A stretch of 26,743 nt of DNA, taken from an uncultured Ruminococcus sp. GTDB taxonomy: Bacteria; Bacillota; Clostridia; Oscillospirales; Ruminococcaceae. The stretch covers positions 1 through 26,743 of the forward strand of contig CAKSMF010000011.1 in assembly GCA_934474025.1 (NCBI GenBank), in the 5' to 3' direction. The translations under genes were made by a program, and so were the position numbers. The number at the start of each line of letters is the position of its first letter. The first letter of the stretch is position 1. The notes beneath the pieces were generated by a model that worked only from the letters and a program-made list of their open reading frames with translations, made no database searches and was not told the origin of the DNA. Positions 8,877-15,949 of this stretch are shown piece after piece.

Positions 8877-9755
8877 TTACTGTTCTGATTTTTTATGCAA
8901 ACGATTAAATACAGTATAAATCACTATAAAGAATATTCCTATTACCATTATTGAAATATGAACAGCCATAAAAGCTCTTGTAAGACCATACATTGCACCG
9001 GTGAATGTTCTGAAAACCTGCTGTTGCTTTATTACGAATGAATCAAAATAATTTACAGCAAGAAAATATGCACTTGGAACTGTTCCGAGAATTCCGGCAA
9101 TAAGTGATGAGATACCTGTCCAATAAAGAACGCTTGAAAGTTCTTTTATATTAAACAAAATAAGCAATACAACAAGAAATACCAGTGCTATGATACAGAT
9201 AATCATAATTTTCCCTATACTGCTGTACAATCCGGAAATCTTTGAAAATACTCCATGTTTCTGTAATGATAAGTATTTATATACATCACAATAGCTTTCT
9301 ATAACACTATAGGCATTTTTTATTGTTGAAGAAACTTTTTTGTCATATACATCATCTTTCTGGTATCCATTTGAATCCGCATAATCACTGAAAAATGATT
9401 CTATATTACTTTCAAGATTTTCGTTTTTCGGAATCTCAACAGTCACCTGCTCACCTGATTTTAATGAACTGAAAAGTGCATCTGTATATGAATTTGTAAT
9501 TGTATGTATATAATCCTCATCAATAGCATTCATATATACATCTGCGGATATTCCTGTAGTATTATACTGATTATTGAAATATTTTTGTAATTCTTCCATT
9601 ATTGATGAATAAACATTAACATCTTCCGAAAGCTGAATACTTCTATTTTTTGTAACATTTATTTTAATTATAACTGTCGTTGCCGTTGCTATTATAACAA
9701 AAACAAAAACAACCGACAATAAAAGCGATACAAGATAAGTGCTTAATTTTTTCAT
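8877..9755 (-). CDS. Multi-pass membrane protein of the sortase operon, function unknown
   Basis: I do not recognise this 292-residue protein. One membrane segment lies near the N-terminus (about 8-31). A polar, probably extracytoplasmic region of about 150 residues follows (32-180; acidic, Ser/Tyr/Asn-rich). Three membrane segments close it (about 182-202, 208-233, 260-283), ending in a short basic tail (NRLHKKSEQ). The ATG follows the sortase TAA directly (TAAATG), with GGGGAGG upstream, so the two are translated together. A terminator follows the stop. A structural or accessory role in displaying the secreted protein of the operon is plausible but inferred only from position. Confidence 0.75.
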   Translation of the reverse strand: MKKLSTYLVSLLLSVVFVFVIIATATTVIIKINVTKNRSIQLSEDVNVYSSIMEELQKYFNNQYNTTGISADVYMNAIDEDYIHTITNSYTDALFSSLKSGEQVTVEIPKNENLESNIESFFSDYADSNGYQKDDVYDKKVSSTIKNAYSVIESYCDVYKYLSLQKHGVFSKISGLYSSIGKIMIICIIALVFLVVLLILFNIKELSSVLYWTGISSLIAGILGTVPSAYFLAVNYFDSFVIKQQQVFRTFTGAMYGLTRAFMAVHISIMVIGIFFIVIYTVFNRLHKKSEQ

Positions 9756-10424
9756 TTACTGCACCTCCCCTGTATAAAACTTCTTTTCTGTAAGTTCACA
9801 TATAACGCCAATACGACCATCAGGCGAACCTAAAATATCCTTTTTGCAAGTATAAAGTGTTAGTTTGCTTTCTTCTGAAGGAACAACATATTTATTATCT
9901 TCTTTTTGAAACTCTATAAGTTCTTTTACTTTATAAGTAAACTGTCCATAATTAGTATTGAGTGTAATAACATCACCAACTGCAAGAGTATTAAGTTTTT
10001 CAAAGAAAGTATCCTCATGGGCACTTATAACAATATTACCGTCTTCCCCGAGAAGTACTGAACTTGTTGACTGACACGCTCCTCTTTCAAAAAGCTGACT
10101 GTCACTTCCCCAGTATACAGGTACATCAAAATCAAACTTATCACTTTTTATCATTGCATATAATTCGCCAAACTTTGGACGGATAATTTCACCATTTTCA
10201 TTAGTTTCTCCTGAAAAATCCTCTTTTATTTCGTTTTCACGAATAACAAGACCACTTGTATTTCCGTCAGGATTTATTTTCAAATCGTCCATAAAGGCAA
10301 GGTTAAGATATACTTTAATTTTATCATATGGTTTAATCATTGCTACAATAAAAATTCCCAAACATAAAAAACATAGAATAAAAGGTGTTATTATATAAAG
10401 TGCTTTTTTTGAATTTTCTTTCAT
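9756..10424 (-). CDS. Class D-like sortase (cysteine transpeptidase)
   Basis: A 222-residue sortase with an N-terminal membrane anchor (about 9-30) and an extracellular sortase fold. The catalytic triad is H136 in SAHEDTFF, C193 in LTLYTCKK and R204 in DGRIGVIC. Sortases cleave a C-terminal sorting signal and join the protein to a cell-wall or pilin amine. The HxDTF and TLYTC motifs fit the class D/E group. It overlaps the upstream gene for a secreted anchored protein by 4 bp (ATGA), so that protein is the likely substrate. The class assignment is from motif resemblance and could be wrong; the enzyme family is secure. Confidence 0.88.
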   Translation of the reverse strand: MKENSKKALYIITPFILCFLCLGIFIVAMIKPYDKIKVYLNLAFMDDLKINPDGNTSGLVIRENEIKEDFSGETNENGEIIRPKFGELYAMIKSDKFDFDVPVYWGSDSQLFERGACQSTSSVLLGEDGNIVISAHEDTFFEKLNTLAVGDVITLNTNYGQFTYKVKELIEFQKEDNKYVVPSEESKLTLYTCKKDILGSPDGRIGVICELTEKKFYTGEVQ

Positions 10425-11260
10425 TTTTCCCGTCCTGTTCTGAAAAGTTTAGAAACTGCTACAAGAAGTATTCCGGCAATTGTAATCAATCCTGCTGATA
10501 ATGCAAAAATGCCTCTGCGGTCATATCCTGTATCTTCAACAAGAACACCGGCATTAGCTACACCAACAAGTTCACCATCGCTGTTACGCATGGAAATTGA
10601 CAGATTATCATCAGTTATTTCATCAACACTTACATTAAGGTCAAAAGTTTCTGCAAAACTTGCCATTGAATCAGCAATTTGTGCTTTTTGCTCAACGGGA
10701 AGCTGTTTCAATAAACTTTTATGTTCTTCCGGTGACAGATTATCTAAAATAACCTGCTGTTGTTCCGGAGTAAAACTGCGTATATAACTCATTTTTTCAT
10801 CATATGAAAGTTTAATAAATTCTTCTTCAGAAATTCTTGTAAATTTTGAACCGTCAGCCGTTGACAAAGTTATTCCGCCAATAACATTATCAGTATTGTT
10901 TTCGTTTTTTGCCGGAACAGTTGTACTATTACTTGTGTTATCATTTGTGTTCGCAGTAGTATTATTTATTGCAGTAGTTGTTGTAGTTTCAGGCAATGGA
11001 GTCTGTGAAGCTGTAGTAAGAACACTTCCATTTGCCTTGTATAATTCTTCAATTGCCTTATCAAAACTTTCTGAGGTATATTCTTCAGGATTAGCATAAT
11101 ACCTATTATATCCTTGTTGAATAACGTCTTCTGGATATCCAAGTTCCCTTGCAACTCTTGCAACATCATCAATAGACGCAGAATAAGCAATCATAGAACA
11201 TGAAAGCATTCCTGCAACTACCATACCGCTTATAAATGTTTTTATTAAAGATTTTTTCAT
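10421..11260 (-). CDS. Secreted, membrane-anchored surface protein, likely sortase substrate
   Basis: A 279-residue exported protein with no family I can name. It has an N-terminal signal peptide (1-28, ending near AYSA), a helical acidic region (29-78), a Thr/Asn-rich linker (about 82-122), and a second helical region rich in Glu, Gln and Leu (EEEFIKLSYDEKMSY, LSPEEHKSLLKQLPVEQK; about 140-210). A short beta-like stretch leads to the C-terminal cell-wall-sorting layout: VEDTG (241-245), a hydrophobic segment (about 251-271) and the basic tail FRTGREK. VEDTG sits where LPxTG normally lies, but the proline is missing. RBS GGAGG lies 10 bases before the ATG, and a strong promoter at 11291-11319 drives the three-gene operon. 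Confidence 0.8.
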   Translation of the reverse strand: MKKSLIKTFISGMVVAGMLSCSMIAYSASIDDVARVARELGYPEDVIQQGYNRYYANPEEYTSESFDKAIEELYKANGSVLTTASQTPLPETTTTTAINNTTANTNDNTSNSTTVPAKNENNTDNVIGGITLSTADGSKFTRISEEEFIKLSYDEKMSYIRSFTPEQQQVILDNLSPEEHKSLLKQLPVEQKAQIADSMASFAETFDLNVSVDEITDDNLSISMRNSDGELVGVANAGVLVEDTGYDRRGIFALSAGLITIAGILLVAVSKLFRTGREK

Positions 11261-11290
11261 TATAAAATAACCTCCATAATTTATATTTCA

Positions 11291-11319
11291 ATTATACATG
11301 TTTCTTACCTGATTGTCAA
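11291..11319 (-). promoter_or_regulatory. Promoter of the sortase operon
   Basis: On the minus strand TTGACA (11314-11319), exactly 17 bases, TATAAT (11291-11296), 30 bases before the start of the secreted protein gene. Confidence 0.8.
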
Positions 11320-11389
11320 GCTAAATAAGCATTTCATCATATTTTCAAAACAATATCACAAAAATATCAAAAAAAATTTCAAAAAACTC

Positions 11390-11418
11390 TTGACAATTTA
11401 ATTTTTTTATGATATAAT
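11390..11418 (+). promoter_or_regulatory. Promoter of tRNA-Leu
   Basis: TTGACA (11390-11395), 17 bases, TATAAT (11413-11418): a consensus promoter 29 bases before the tRNA 5' end. Confidence 0.85.
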
Positions 11419-11447
11419 GTAAAAGTAATTTGATTACAGTTCAATAT

Positions 11448-11534
11448 GCCGCTGTGGTGGAATAGGCAGACACAAGGGACTTAAAATCCCTCGGAGTAAA
11501 ATCCGTACCGGTTCAAGTCCGGTCAGCGGCACCA
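11448..11534 (+). tRNA. tRNA-Leu, anticodon UAA
   Basis: An 87-base tRNA including encoded CCA. Acceptor arms GCCGCTG (11448-11454) and CAGCGGC (11524-11530) pair fully, followed by discriminator A and CCA (11532-11534). The anticodon arm AGGGA-CTTAAAA-TCCCT gives anticodon TAA. The long variable arm is typical of type II tRNA-Leu, and the T arm contains GGTTCAAGTCC. Arm-type integrase sites begin 49 bases downstream, so its 3' end is the likely integration target; it reads as intact after insertion. Confidence 0.96.
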
Positions 11535-11537
11535 TCG

Positions 11538-11572
11538 AAAGAATGTCGATTTTACGGCATTCTTTTCTTATT
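11538..11572 (+). terminator. Terminator of tRNA-Leu
   Basis: AAAGAATGTCG (11538-11548) pairs with CGGCATTCTTT (11555-11565, one U-G pair), then a T-rich run. Confidence 0.75.
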
Positions 11573-11582
11573 TTCTGACTAA

Positions 11583-11648
11583 TTTGGTAGAAAAGTTTCT
11601 TGTGAATGAGCGTTTTTCTACCGGATTTCTACCAAATTTTCTACCAAA
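11583..11648. repeat. Integrase arm-type sites, left cluster
   Basis: Three 12-base direct repeats follow each other without gap: TTTTTCTACCGG (11613-11624), ATTTCTACCAAA (11625-11636) and TTTTCTACCAAA (11637-11648). A fourth copy in reverse orientation, TTTGGTAGAAAA, lies at 11583-11594. They sit between the tRNA 3' end and the integrase gene, where tyrosine integrases of this kind bind with their N-terminal domain. Similar copies occur on the far side of int. Confidence 0.65.
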
Positions 11649-11723
11649 ATCGCTGCTTTTTTCAATTTCACTTTCATTTTTGGTCTTAGCACAAAAGATT
11701 TTTATCCCCCGTGTCAAGTTGAC

Positions 11724-11815
11724 TTGATTAACTTTTTTTACTTTTTTATAATGGCGCCGTGGTAGAATGGGTAGACGATCGGCACACTATTATCGCAGGT
11801 TCTCAGGTTGAGGAC
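11724..11815 (+). other. tRNA-Leu-like 5' half with promoter-like sequence, overlapping the int 3' end
   Basis: TTGATT (11724-11729), 17 bases, TATAAT (11747-11752) is followed directly by sequence that matches the first 24 bases of the tRNA-Leu above at 19 positions (11753-11776, including TGGTAGAATGGGTAGAC). Beyond it no anticodon stem forms. A T-arm-like GGTTCTCAGGTTGAGGACTT follows (from about 11798) but does not fold into a standard arm, and no matching acceptor 3' strand or CCA is present. It looks like a tRNA remnant or a chimaera made by an old integration. No function can be stated. It overlaps the last codons of int on the other strand. Confidence 0.35.
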
Positions 11816-13128
11816 TTGCGACTTTTTTTGCCATCAGAACCTTTATCATGGATAGCCTGCTCCGTATCTGCACTGTCTCCACCCAACACTTTGGCGATAG
11901 TCTCCGCAGACTCCACTTTGGAATGAAAGTCGAGGTGACTATAAAAATTGGCTGTAACATTAAATGTTGAATGTCCGAGCCACTCCTGGATCGCCTTCAT
12001 GGATACTCCGTTTGCAAGCAGCAGACTGGCACATGAATGACGAAGATCATGGAATCGAATGTGTTTGAGCTTATTTTTCTGAATGATGTACTTGAAGTGA
12101 GAAGTCACAAAGTTTGGCGTGATCAGCTTACCGAAGTTGTCACGGCACACAAAGCCGTCATATTCCCTGTCAAAGTCTTTACCGAGGAGCTTCGAATAGT
12201 ATTCTTCAAGGGTTTTGCGTTCGATCAGCATCTGCTCAATATGAGGGATCAAGGGAAAAGTTCTTACACTGGACTCAGTTTTAAGCTGATTTTCGACAAA
12301 GATCATTTCTTTGCCGCTGCCATAAGTGCTGGAGACCTTACGGCGAACCGTGAGTTTCTTTTCTTTAAAGTTGACGGAATCCCACTTCAAACCGATAATC
12401 TCGCTCTTGCGAAGTCCGTAGTAGGCTGCAATATGTACCACAAGTTCAAGTCTGTCGCCCTTGAATACTTCAAAGAGCTGTTCCAACTCGTCCTTGTTGT
12501 AGAAATTGGCTTCAAACTTCTGGATCTTCGGCAGTTCAACCTTATCTGCAACGTTTATATCGAGCATATCCATTTTTACAGCATATTTTAGTGCTTTGTG
12601 GATATTGGCGTGGTAATGCTTTACAGAATTGCCCGAAAGACCGCTGTTGTACTTATCGTTATAGAACTGCTGAAGCTGTAAAGCTGTCAGGTTGCCAAGC
12701 AGAAGATGCGGATAACGCTCGTCAAAATAGTTTTTGATCCTGGTGATATAGCGAGTGTAGCTCTGATGAGAGGTTCGGGCGAGTGTCGGTTTGATCGTTT
12801 CAAGCCAGTAATCAAGAAATGCCGTGAACTCAAAACCTGTCTTGCATTCAGCATCATCACTGAGGATCTCCTCGCTGAGTTCTGTCTTTTCCTTTTCCTT
12901 TGGAGCTTCCTTGACTTTTGTTAAGCTGCCTGTGAGAAACTCCTCATAGAACTTTGCTACAATGACGTTCACCTTTGCTGTCAGTGCTTTATAAGAGCAG
13001 TCAGCAGGCAAATCGGTCGTGACCCATTTTCTCTTACGCTTGCCACTATCGTCCTTGAAATCAAAGACAACATAGTTTTTGCCTTTCTTATCGGCAATAA
13101 TGTACTTAAAAGGCAGACTTGCTTTCAT
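11803..13128 (-). CDS. int: Tyrosine recombinase / integrase of the mobile element
   Basis: A 441-residue integrase. An N-terminal arm-binding domain (about 1-70) and a SAM-like core-binding domain (about 98-200) precede the catalytic domain (about 205-405). The catalytic set is complete: R240 in YGLRKSE, probable K283, H360 and R363 in HDLRH, H386 in LGHST and the nucleophile Y396 in FYSHLD. It catalyses integration and excision, probably at the tRNA-Leu 3' end. The start has AAGGAGGG seven bases upstream. The gene lies at the element edge, downstream of the excisionase gene, with repeated TTTCTACCA-type sites on both sides. The Lys/Ser-rich C-terminal tail overlaps the tRNA-like sequence. 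It is visibly richer in GC than the chromosomal genes to its left. Confidence 0.94.
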   Translation of the reverse strand: MKASLPFKYIIADKKGKNYVVFDFKDDSGKRKRKWVTTDLPADCSYKALTAKVNVIVAKFYEEFLTGSLTKVKEAPKEKEKTELSEEILSDDAECKTGFEFTAFLDYWLETIKPTLARTSHQSYTRYITRIKNYFDERYPHLLLGNLTALQLQQFYNDKYNSGLSGNSVKHYHANIHKALKYAVKMDMLDINVADKVELPKIQKFEANFYNKDELEQLFEVFKGDRLELVVHIAAYYGLRKSEIIGLKWDSVNFKEKKLTVRRKVSSTYGSGKEMIFVENQLKTESSVRTFPLIPHIEQMLIERKTLEEYYSKLLGKDFDREYDGFVCRDNFGKLITPNFVTSHFKYIIQKNKLKHIRFHDLRHSCASLLLANGVSMKAIQEWLGHSTFNVTANFYSHLDFHSKVESAETIAKVLGGDSADTEQAIHDKGSDGKKSRKSST

Positions 13129-13216
13129 TATATTACCCTCCTTATGTCGAAAGCGGTGGTCTGCGCGATTGACCTCATAACTCTATTGTAGCGCGAAACA
13201 AGGCCATTTGCAAGCG

Positions 13217-13265
13217 TTTTCCTACCACTTCTACTAAATTTGACACAAGGGACATTTCTACCAGT
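13217..13265. repeat. Integrase arm-type sites, right cluster
   Basis: Three TTTCTACCA-like copies between int and xis: TTTTCCTACCA (13217-13227), ACTTCTACTAAA (13227-13238) and ATTTCTACCAGT (13254-13265). The last overlaps the xis stop codon. They match the cluster at 11583-11648, so the integrase gene is bracketed by the same motif. Confidence 0.5.
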
Positions 13266-13483
13266 TATTTTTGTGCGCATTGCAGAACGAAATCTATAAC
13301 CGTAACTTTTGCGACCTTGATCGTTCTACCACAAGGAATTTTTTTGAGCTGTCCTTCCTTGACAAGCTGATAAACCTTTTTCTTTCCATAGCCGAGAATT
13401 TCACATAAGTCCTTCACTTCCAGTATCTCAGGATATTCGCTATACATATTCTTATATACAACTTCAAGCGGTATTGAATCCAT
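13265..13483 (-). CDS. xis: Excisionase-like winged-helix DNA-binding protein
   Basis: A 72-residue protein with the helix-turn-helix layout of element excisionases: VKDLCEILGYGKKKVYQLVKE followed by the wing (KKIPCGRTIKVAK), then a C-terminal helix. Excisionases bend DNA next to att sites and steer the integrase toward excision. The ATG at 13483 is chosen because AAGGAGG lies nine bases upstream; the frame stays open for another 68 codons upstream, but that part has no ribosome site and no protein-like character. It precedes int on the same strand, the usual xis-int order. A weak promoter is possible at 13524-13552. Confidence 0.82.
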   Translation of the reverse strand: MDSIPLEVVYKNMYSEYPEILEVKDLCEILGYGKKKVYQLVKEGQLKKIPCGRTIKVAKVTVIDFVLQCAQK

Positions 13484-13523
13484 AGGACATAACCTCCTTC
13501 CTGTCAGAAAAAGAAACTGAAAA

Positions 13524-13552
13524 AGCGTAGATGTTCCATATTCTATTGTCAA
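13524..13552 (-). promoter_or_regulatory. Possible xis-int promoter
   Basis: On the minus strand TTGACA (13547-13552) is 17 bases from TACGCT (13524-13529). The -35 is perfect and the -10 poor, as in promoters that need activation. It lies 41 bases before the xis start. Confidence 0.35.
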
Positions 13553-13602
13553 GATACAAAGTGCATCGTTGTCAGTTATTTTTATGCCTGATATTTGATG
13601 TA

Positions 13603-13646
13603 CTGTTGGCAGCTTCCCCCTCAGATCGTGAGGAAGCTCCCGACAG
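13603..13646 (-). other. Hairpin in the gap between the sigma-like gene and xis
   Basis: The 387-base gap 13484-13870 holds no gene I can support. Its main feature is an imperfect hairpin: CTGT/ACAG outer stem, AGCTTC/GAAGCT and CTCA/TGAG inner stems around GATCG. No T run follows, so it is not a simple terminator; it may be a leader structure of the xis transcript. A small GGGAA/TTCCC hairpin near 13810-13830 could end the sigma-like transcript. Confidence 0.4.
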
Positions 13647-13870
13647 CATATCAGCTGCCAAACAAAGCTAAGGGGACTGTGCGGCAAATGGAAAAACCGT
13701 ACCGTCCTTTATCACAGAGGATAGTTATGTCAGCAAGTGATCCGTACCCTTATCAAACATCAGTGGTATGAACCCCTCTATATATCAACCGAGGATTTTG
13801 CAAAATCGGGAAGGTTTTTCCCATATTTCTGTCTCCAAAAAGAAAAAATCAGTGTTCTGCACATATTTAT

Positions 13871-14302
13871 TCATTCATTTTCGTGCAAGATAATATACTC
13901 TTTGAGCTTCTGCTTTGCGATCTTGATTCGATAACGCACCACGTCAATGGACAAGCCGTATTTCTCAACGAGATACCACATCGTCACCTTGTCCTCTCTC
14001 AGAAAGTAATCCCGTATCAGTTCATACCCTTCAGGAAAATCCGATTTCAAAAGTTCTAAGGCATCAGGCAGATAGTCATGCCTGTTCCGGTGCCTGATCT
14101 GCTCCTGCTCTTCTTCCTCGCTTATGGGGATACTTGCAGGATCGGGATTCGCAGAGAGAACAGCGTCAAAATTGGGATAGATCAATCCGTTTTCTGCATC
14201 CCGCTCCTCAAGGTATCGTTCTTTTCGCAAGAGCTTGTTATACTCTTTCTCAATATTACGGGGAACATCATCGCCAAAGTGGACATACATAAATCTTCCC
14301 AT
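13871..14302 (-). CDS. Sigma-70 region 4-like regulator of the element
   Basis: A 143-residue protein. The N-terminal half is charged (MYVHFGDDVPRNIEKEYNKL, then an acidic linker SEEEEQEQ near residue 60). The C-terminal half is a helix-turn-helix of the sigma factor region 4 type (MWYLVEKYGLSIDVVRYRIKIAKQ). Similar sigma-like proteins occur in conjugative and mobilizable elements of Firmicutes (for example Tn916 orf7-like), where they control transfer or excision genes. The start overlaps the stop of the upstream regulator (TAATG), with GGGGG about nine bases before it. It belongs to the same minus-strand unit as the regulator. The exact role is inferred. Confidence 0.75.
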   Translation of the reverse strand: MGRFMYVHFGDDVPRNIEKEYNKLLRKERYLEERDAENGLIYPNFDAVLSANPDPASIPISEEEEQEQIRHRNRHDYLPDALELLKSDFPEGYELIRDYFLREDKVTMWYLVEKYGLSIDVVRYRIKIAKQKLKEYIILHENE

Positions 14303-14796
14303 TACACACTGTCCCCCTTAGCAGAGGTCAGGTGTGTAAGAGGTTTGGCATGGATTGCCTTCAACTGTTCATTGCAGGCTGTCAGCGTATAACGGTTATT
14401 GAACGCACAGCCGTCAAGATACGCCATGATGATGTTCTTATCTGCTTTTCTGAAATCCTGATAACATGGCAATGCATACATCAGGAGCGAAAACAAATAA
14501 CGCTGCCTGCAAGGGTGAAGTCTAAGTGCGATACAGACCGCACAGAGGCAGTCATACTGCATCTTTCTTTTCCCCGAAAGATACCGTGAGAGTGTAGAGG
14601 GAGCAATCCCTGTCAACCTTGCCAGCGTTTTCTGGCTTATATGGATCTCGTCTAAATACCGACATAATGCTAATCAGAAGCTGTCCTTATGCTGCTCAAC
14701 AAGATCATCAGTTCCGTAAACGTAAATTTCGTAGCTTTGCGGCTCCTCCTGTTCGCTAAATAATAGAATCTGAGGAGTATGTAAATCATTCATCAT
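14302..14796 (-). pseudogene. XRE-type (Cro/C1) HTH regulator split by an in-frame TGA
   Basis: One reading frame of 165 codons is interrupted by a single TGA at 14674-14676. The first part (14674-14796) encodes MMNDLHTPQILLFSEQ... ending EQHKDSF (40 residues), with AAAGGA ten bases or so before its ATG. After the TGA the same frame continues LALCRYLDEIHISQKTLARL, with the rest of a complete helix-turn-helix (TGIAPSTLSRYLSGKRKM) and about 85 further residues, to the stop overlapping the sigma-like gene. No ATG or GTG lies between the TGA and the recognition helix; the first possible start is a TTG at 14616, which would cut the HTH domain. I read this as a nonsense mutation in an element regulator. 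A sequencing error, readthrough, or a separate 40-residue gene are alternatives. Confidence 0.6.
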
Positions 14797-15238
14797 ACTG
14801 GTTCCGTCCTTTCTGTCGGACGGAAATCAGCAAATGAACATAGTAAGCCTGTCATTCGGAATATACCCGTCCGACAATCAAACATTACTCGTCCATTCGA
14901 TTGTTTGATGTTCAGTTTCCATACAGTGATCGAGTAGCCCCTGCGCAGTAAGGTTCACCGTTGGAGAAACGCACCAATGCGTTTTATATTATTATTATGA
15001 ACTATTACAGCATAAAAAGCAACTTCTTGGCGTTCCCGTTCGGGAGCACCCGATTTTTATAAAAGCCCCATTTTCCTGCACTTTTTGATAATGCACTGCT
15101 TGATAATGCACTACCAATCCAACATTTTCACCTAACTCATTCAAACCTCTGTCCCACTATTGAAAACTAACCCTTCGTGCAAAGCCATAGTGCGGCAACT
15201 TTTCACCAAAATTTCATCTTCCTATCACATTAGGCATA
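14797..15238. other. Non-coding control region with dyads
   Basis: I see no gene here. It holds two dyads upstream of the minus-strand regulator: CCGTCC/GGACGG (about 14804-14823) and ATCAAACA/TGTTTGAT with a spacer of about 17 bases (about 14878-14912), the latter operator-like. The stretch 14990-15240 is AT-rich, with no promoter I would defend. Confidence 0.4.
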
Positions 15239-15275
15239 AGAAAAAGGACGGCCTGATCTGCTCAGACCGCCCTTT
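15239..15275 (-). terminator. Terminator of the WYL-type regulator fragment
   Basis: On the minus strand a 14-bp stem (15262-15275 with 15243-15256, two G-U pairs, loop of five) is followed by TTTTTCTT. It lies 66 bases beyond the stop at 15341. Confidence 0.8.
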
Positions 15276-15340
15276 ATGCCGAGAGTTTACAGCATAACAC
15301 ACTCAACTTCTATATCAGCACAAATAAATCCGCAAGGTGA

Positions 15341-15631
15341 TCAGTGCAGACCGTTATCAATTATCATCGTCCAGTACACCGTTATCACCCCTGAGAAACC
15401 CTTGTCGATCAAAGCATAGTATGCCGTGTTATGTTCACGGTTATGCTTTACGATATGATTCCCCATAGCAGTCAGCCTGTCAAGATCACGGCGAATCGTT
15501 ACGTTCTTCACCCTAGTCAGATTGCAGGCATTGGCGAGGTATTCTTGTATTTGGCTGATCGATACATCGTGGTTCTCGTCTGTGTACTGTGATAGATAAT
15601 CGTAGATGTATATAATTCTTTCATGATCCAT
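15341..15631 (-). CDS. Truncated WYL-type transcriptional regulator (HTH part only)
   Basis: A 96-residue protein. Residues 1-75 form a winged-helix domain of the kind at the N-terminus of WYL-domain regulators: IIYIYDYLSQYTDENHDVSI, then TIRRDLDRLTAMGNHIVKHN and the strand TAYYALIDKGF. Full-length relatives continue with a ligand-sensing WYL domain. Here the sequence changes to an unrelated tail (SGVITVYWTMIIDNGLH) and stops, so the sensing part is missing. GGAGGG lies eight bases before the ATG and a strong terminator follows, so it is still expressed-looking. It may be a decayed gene or a short DNA-binding form. Confidence 0.65.
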   Translation of the reverse strand: MDHERIIYIYDYLSQYTDENHDVSISQIQEYLANACNLTRVKNVTIRRDLDRLTAMGNHIVKHNREHNTAYYALIDKGFSGVITVYWTMIIDNGLH

Positions 15632-15656
15632 TTTATTTTCCCTCCTGCAAAAGCTG

Positions 15657-15697
15657 AAAAACCCTGTTCTGAACTCCGTTTCAGAATAGGGATTTTT
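15657..15697 (-). promoter_or_regulatory. Terminator-like hairpin in the leader of the WYL-type gene
   Basis: AAAAACCCT-TTCTGAA pairs with TTCAGAA-AGGG-TTTTT around a short loop. Read on the minus strand it ends in TTTTTC only 26 bases before the start codon, so it may act as an attenuator or as a terminator of transcription from further upstream. It would also work on the plus strand. Confidence 0.5.
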
Positions 15698-15949
15698 GTA
15701 TTTTTCTTATCCCGTTCACGCATCACCCTAAATGAAATTTTTTCTTCTGTCAGACAGCGATACGGACACAACCTGCTCTTAACATTTCACCATAATTATG
15801 CACGAGAATCAATCGGGTTCGGAAAAAAGCGGCACAACATTCGGAATGCTGTATCACCAGCAAATTCAATCGTAAACTTTTTGTGAACTCTTGCAGATTT
15901 CTTTCCCGATTTTTCAAATATGGCGGTAGATAAGTGAGGGGGGTATTGC

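Noticed and set aside
11753..11830. Complete second tRNA gene
   Set aside because: Only the 5' half resembles tRNA-Leu; no anticodon stem and no 3' acceptor strand or CCA can be folded.
13484..13687. 68-codon upstream extension of the excisionase frame
   Set aside because: No ribosome site at its start, and it crosses a hairpin and a promoter-like sequence; AAGGAGG precedes the internal ATG at 13483.
14674..14676. TGA read as tryptophan or selenocysteine
   Set aside because: The serine recombinase and integrase use TGA as stop, so recoding as Trp is unlikely; I saw no clear selenocysteine-insertion hairpin directly after it.
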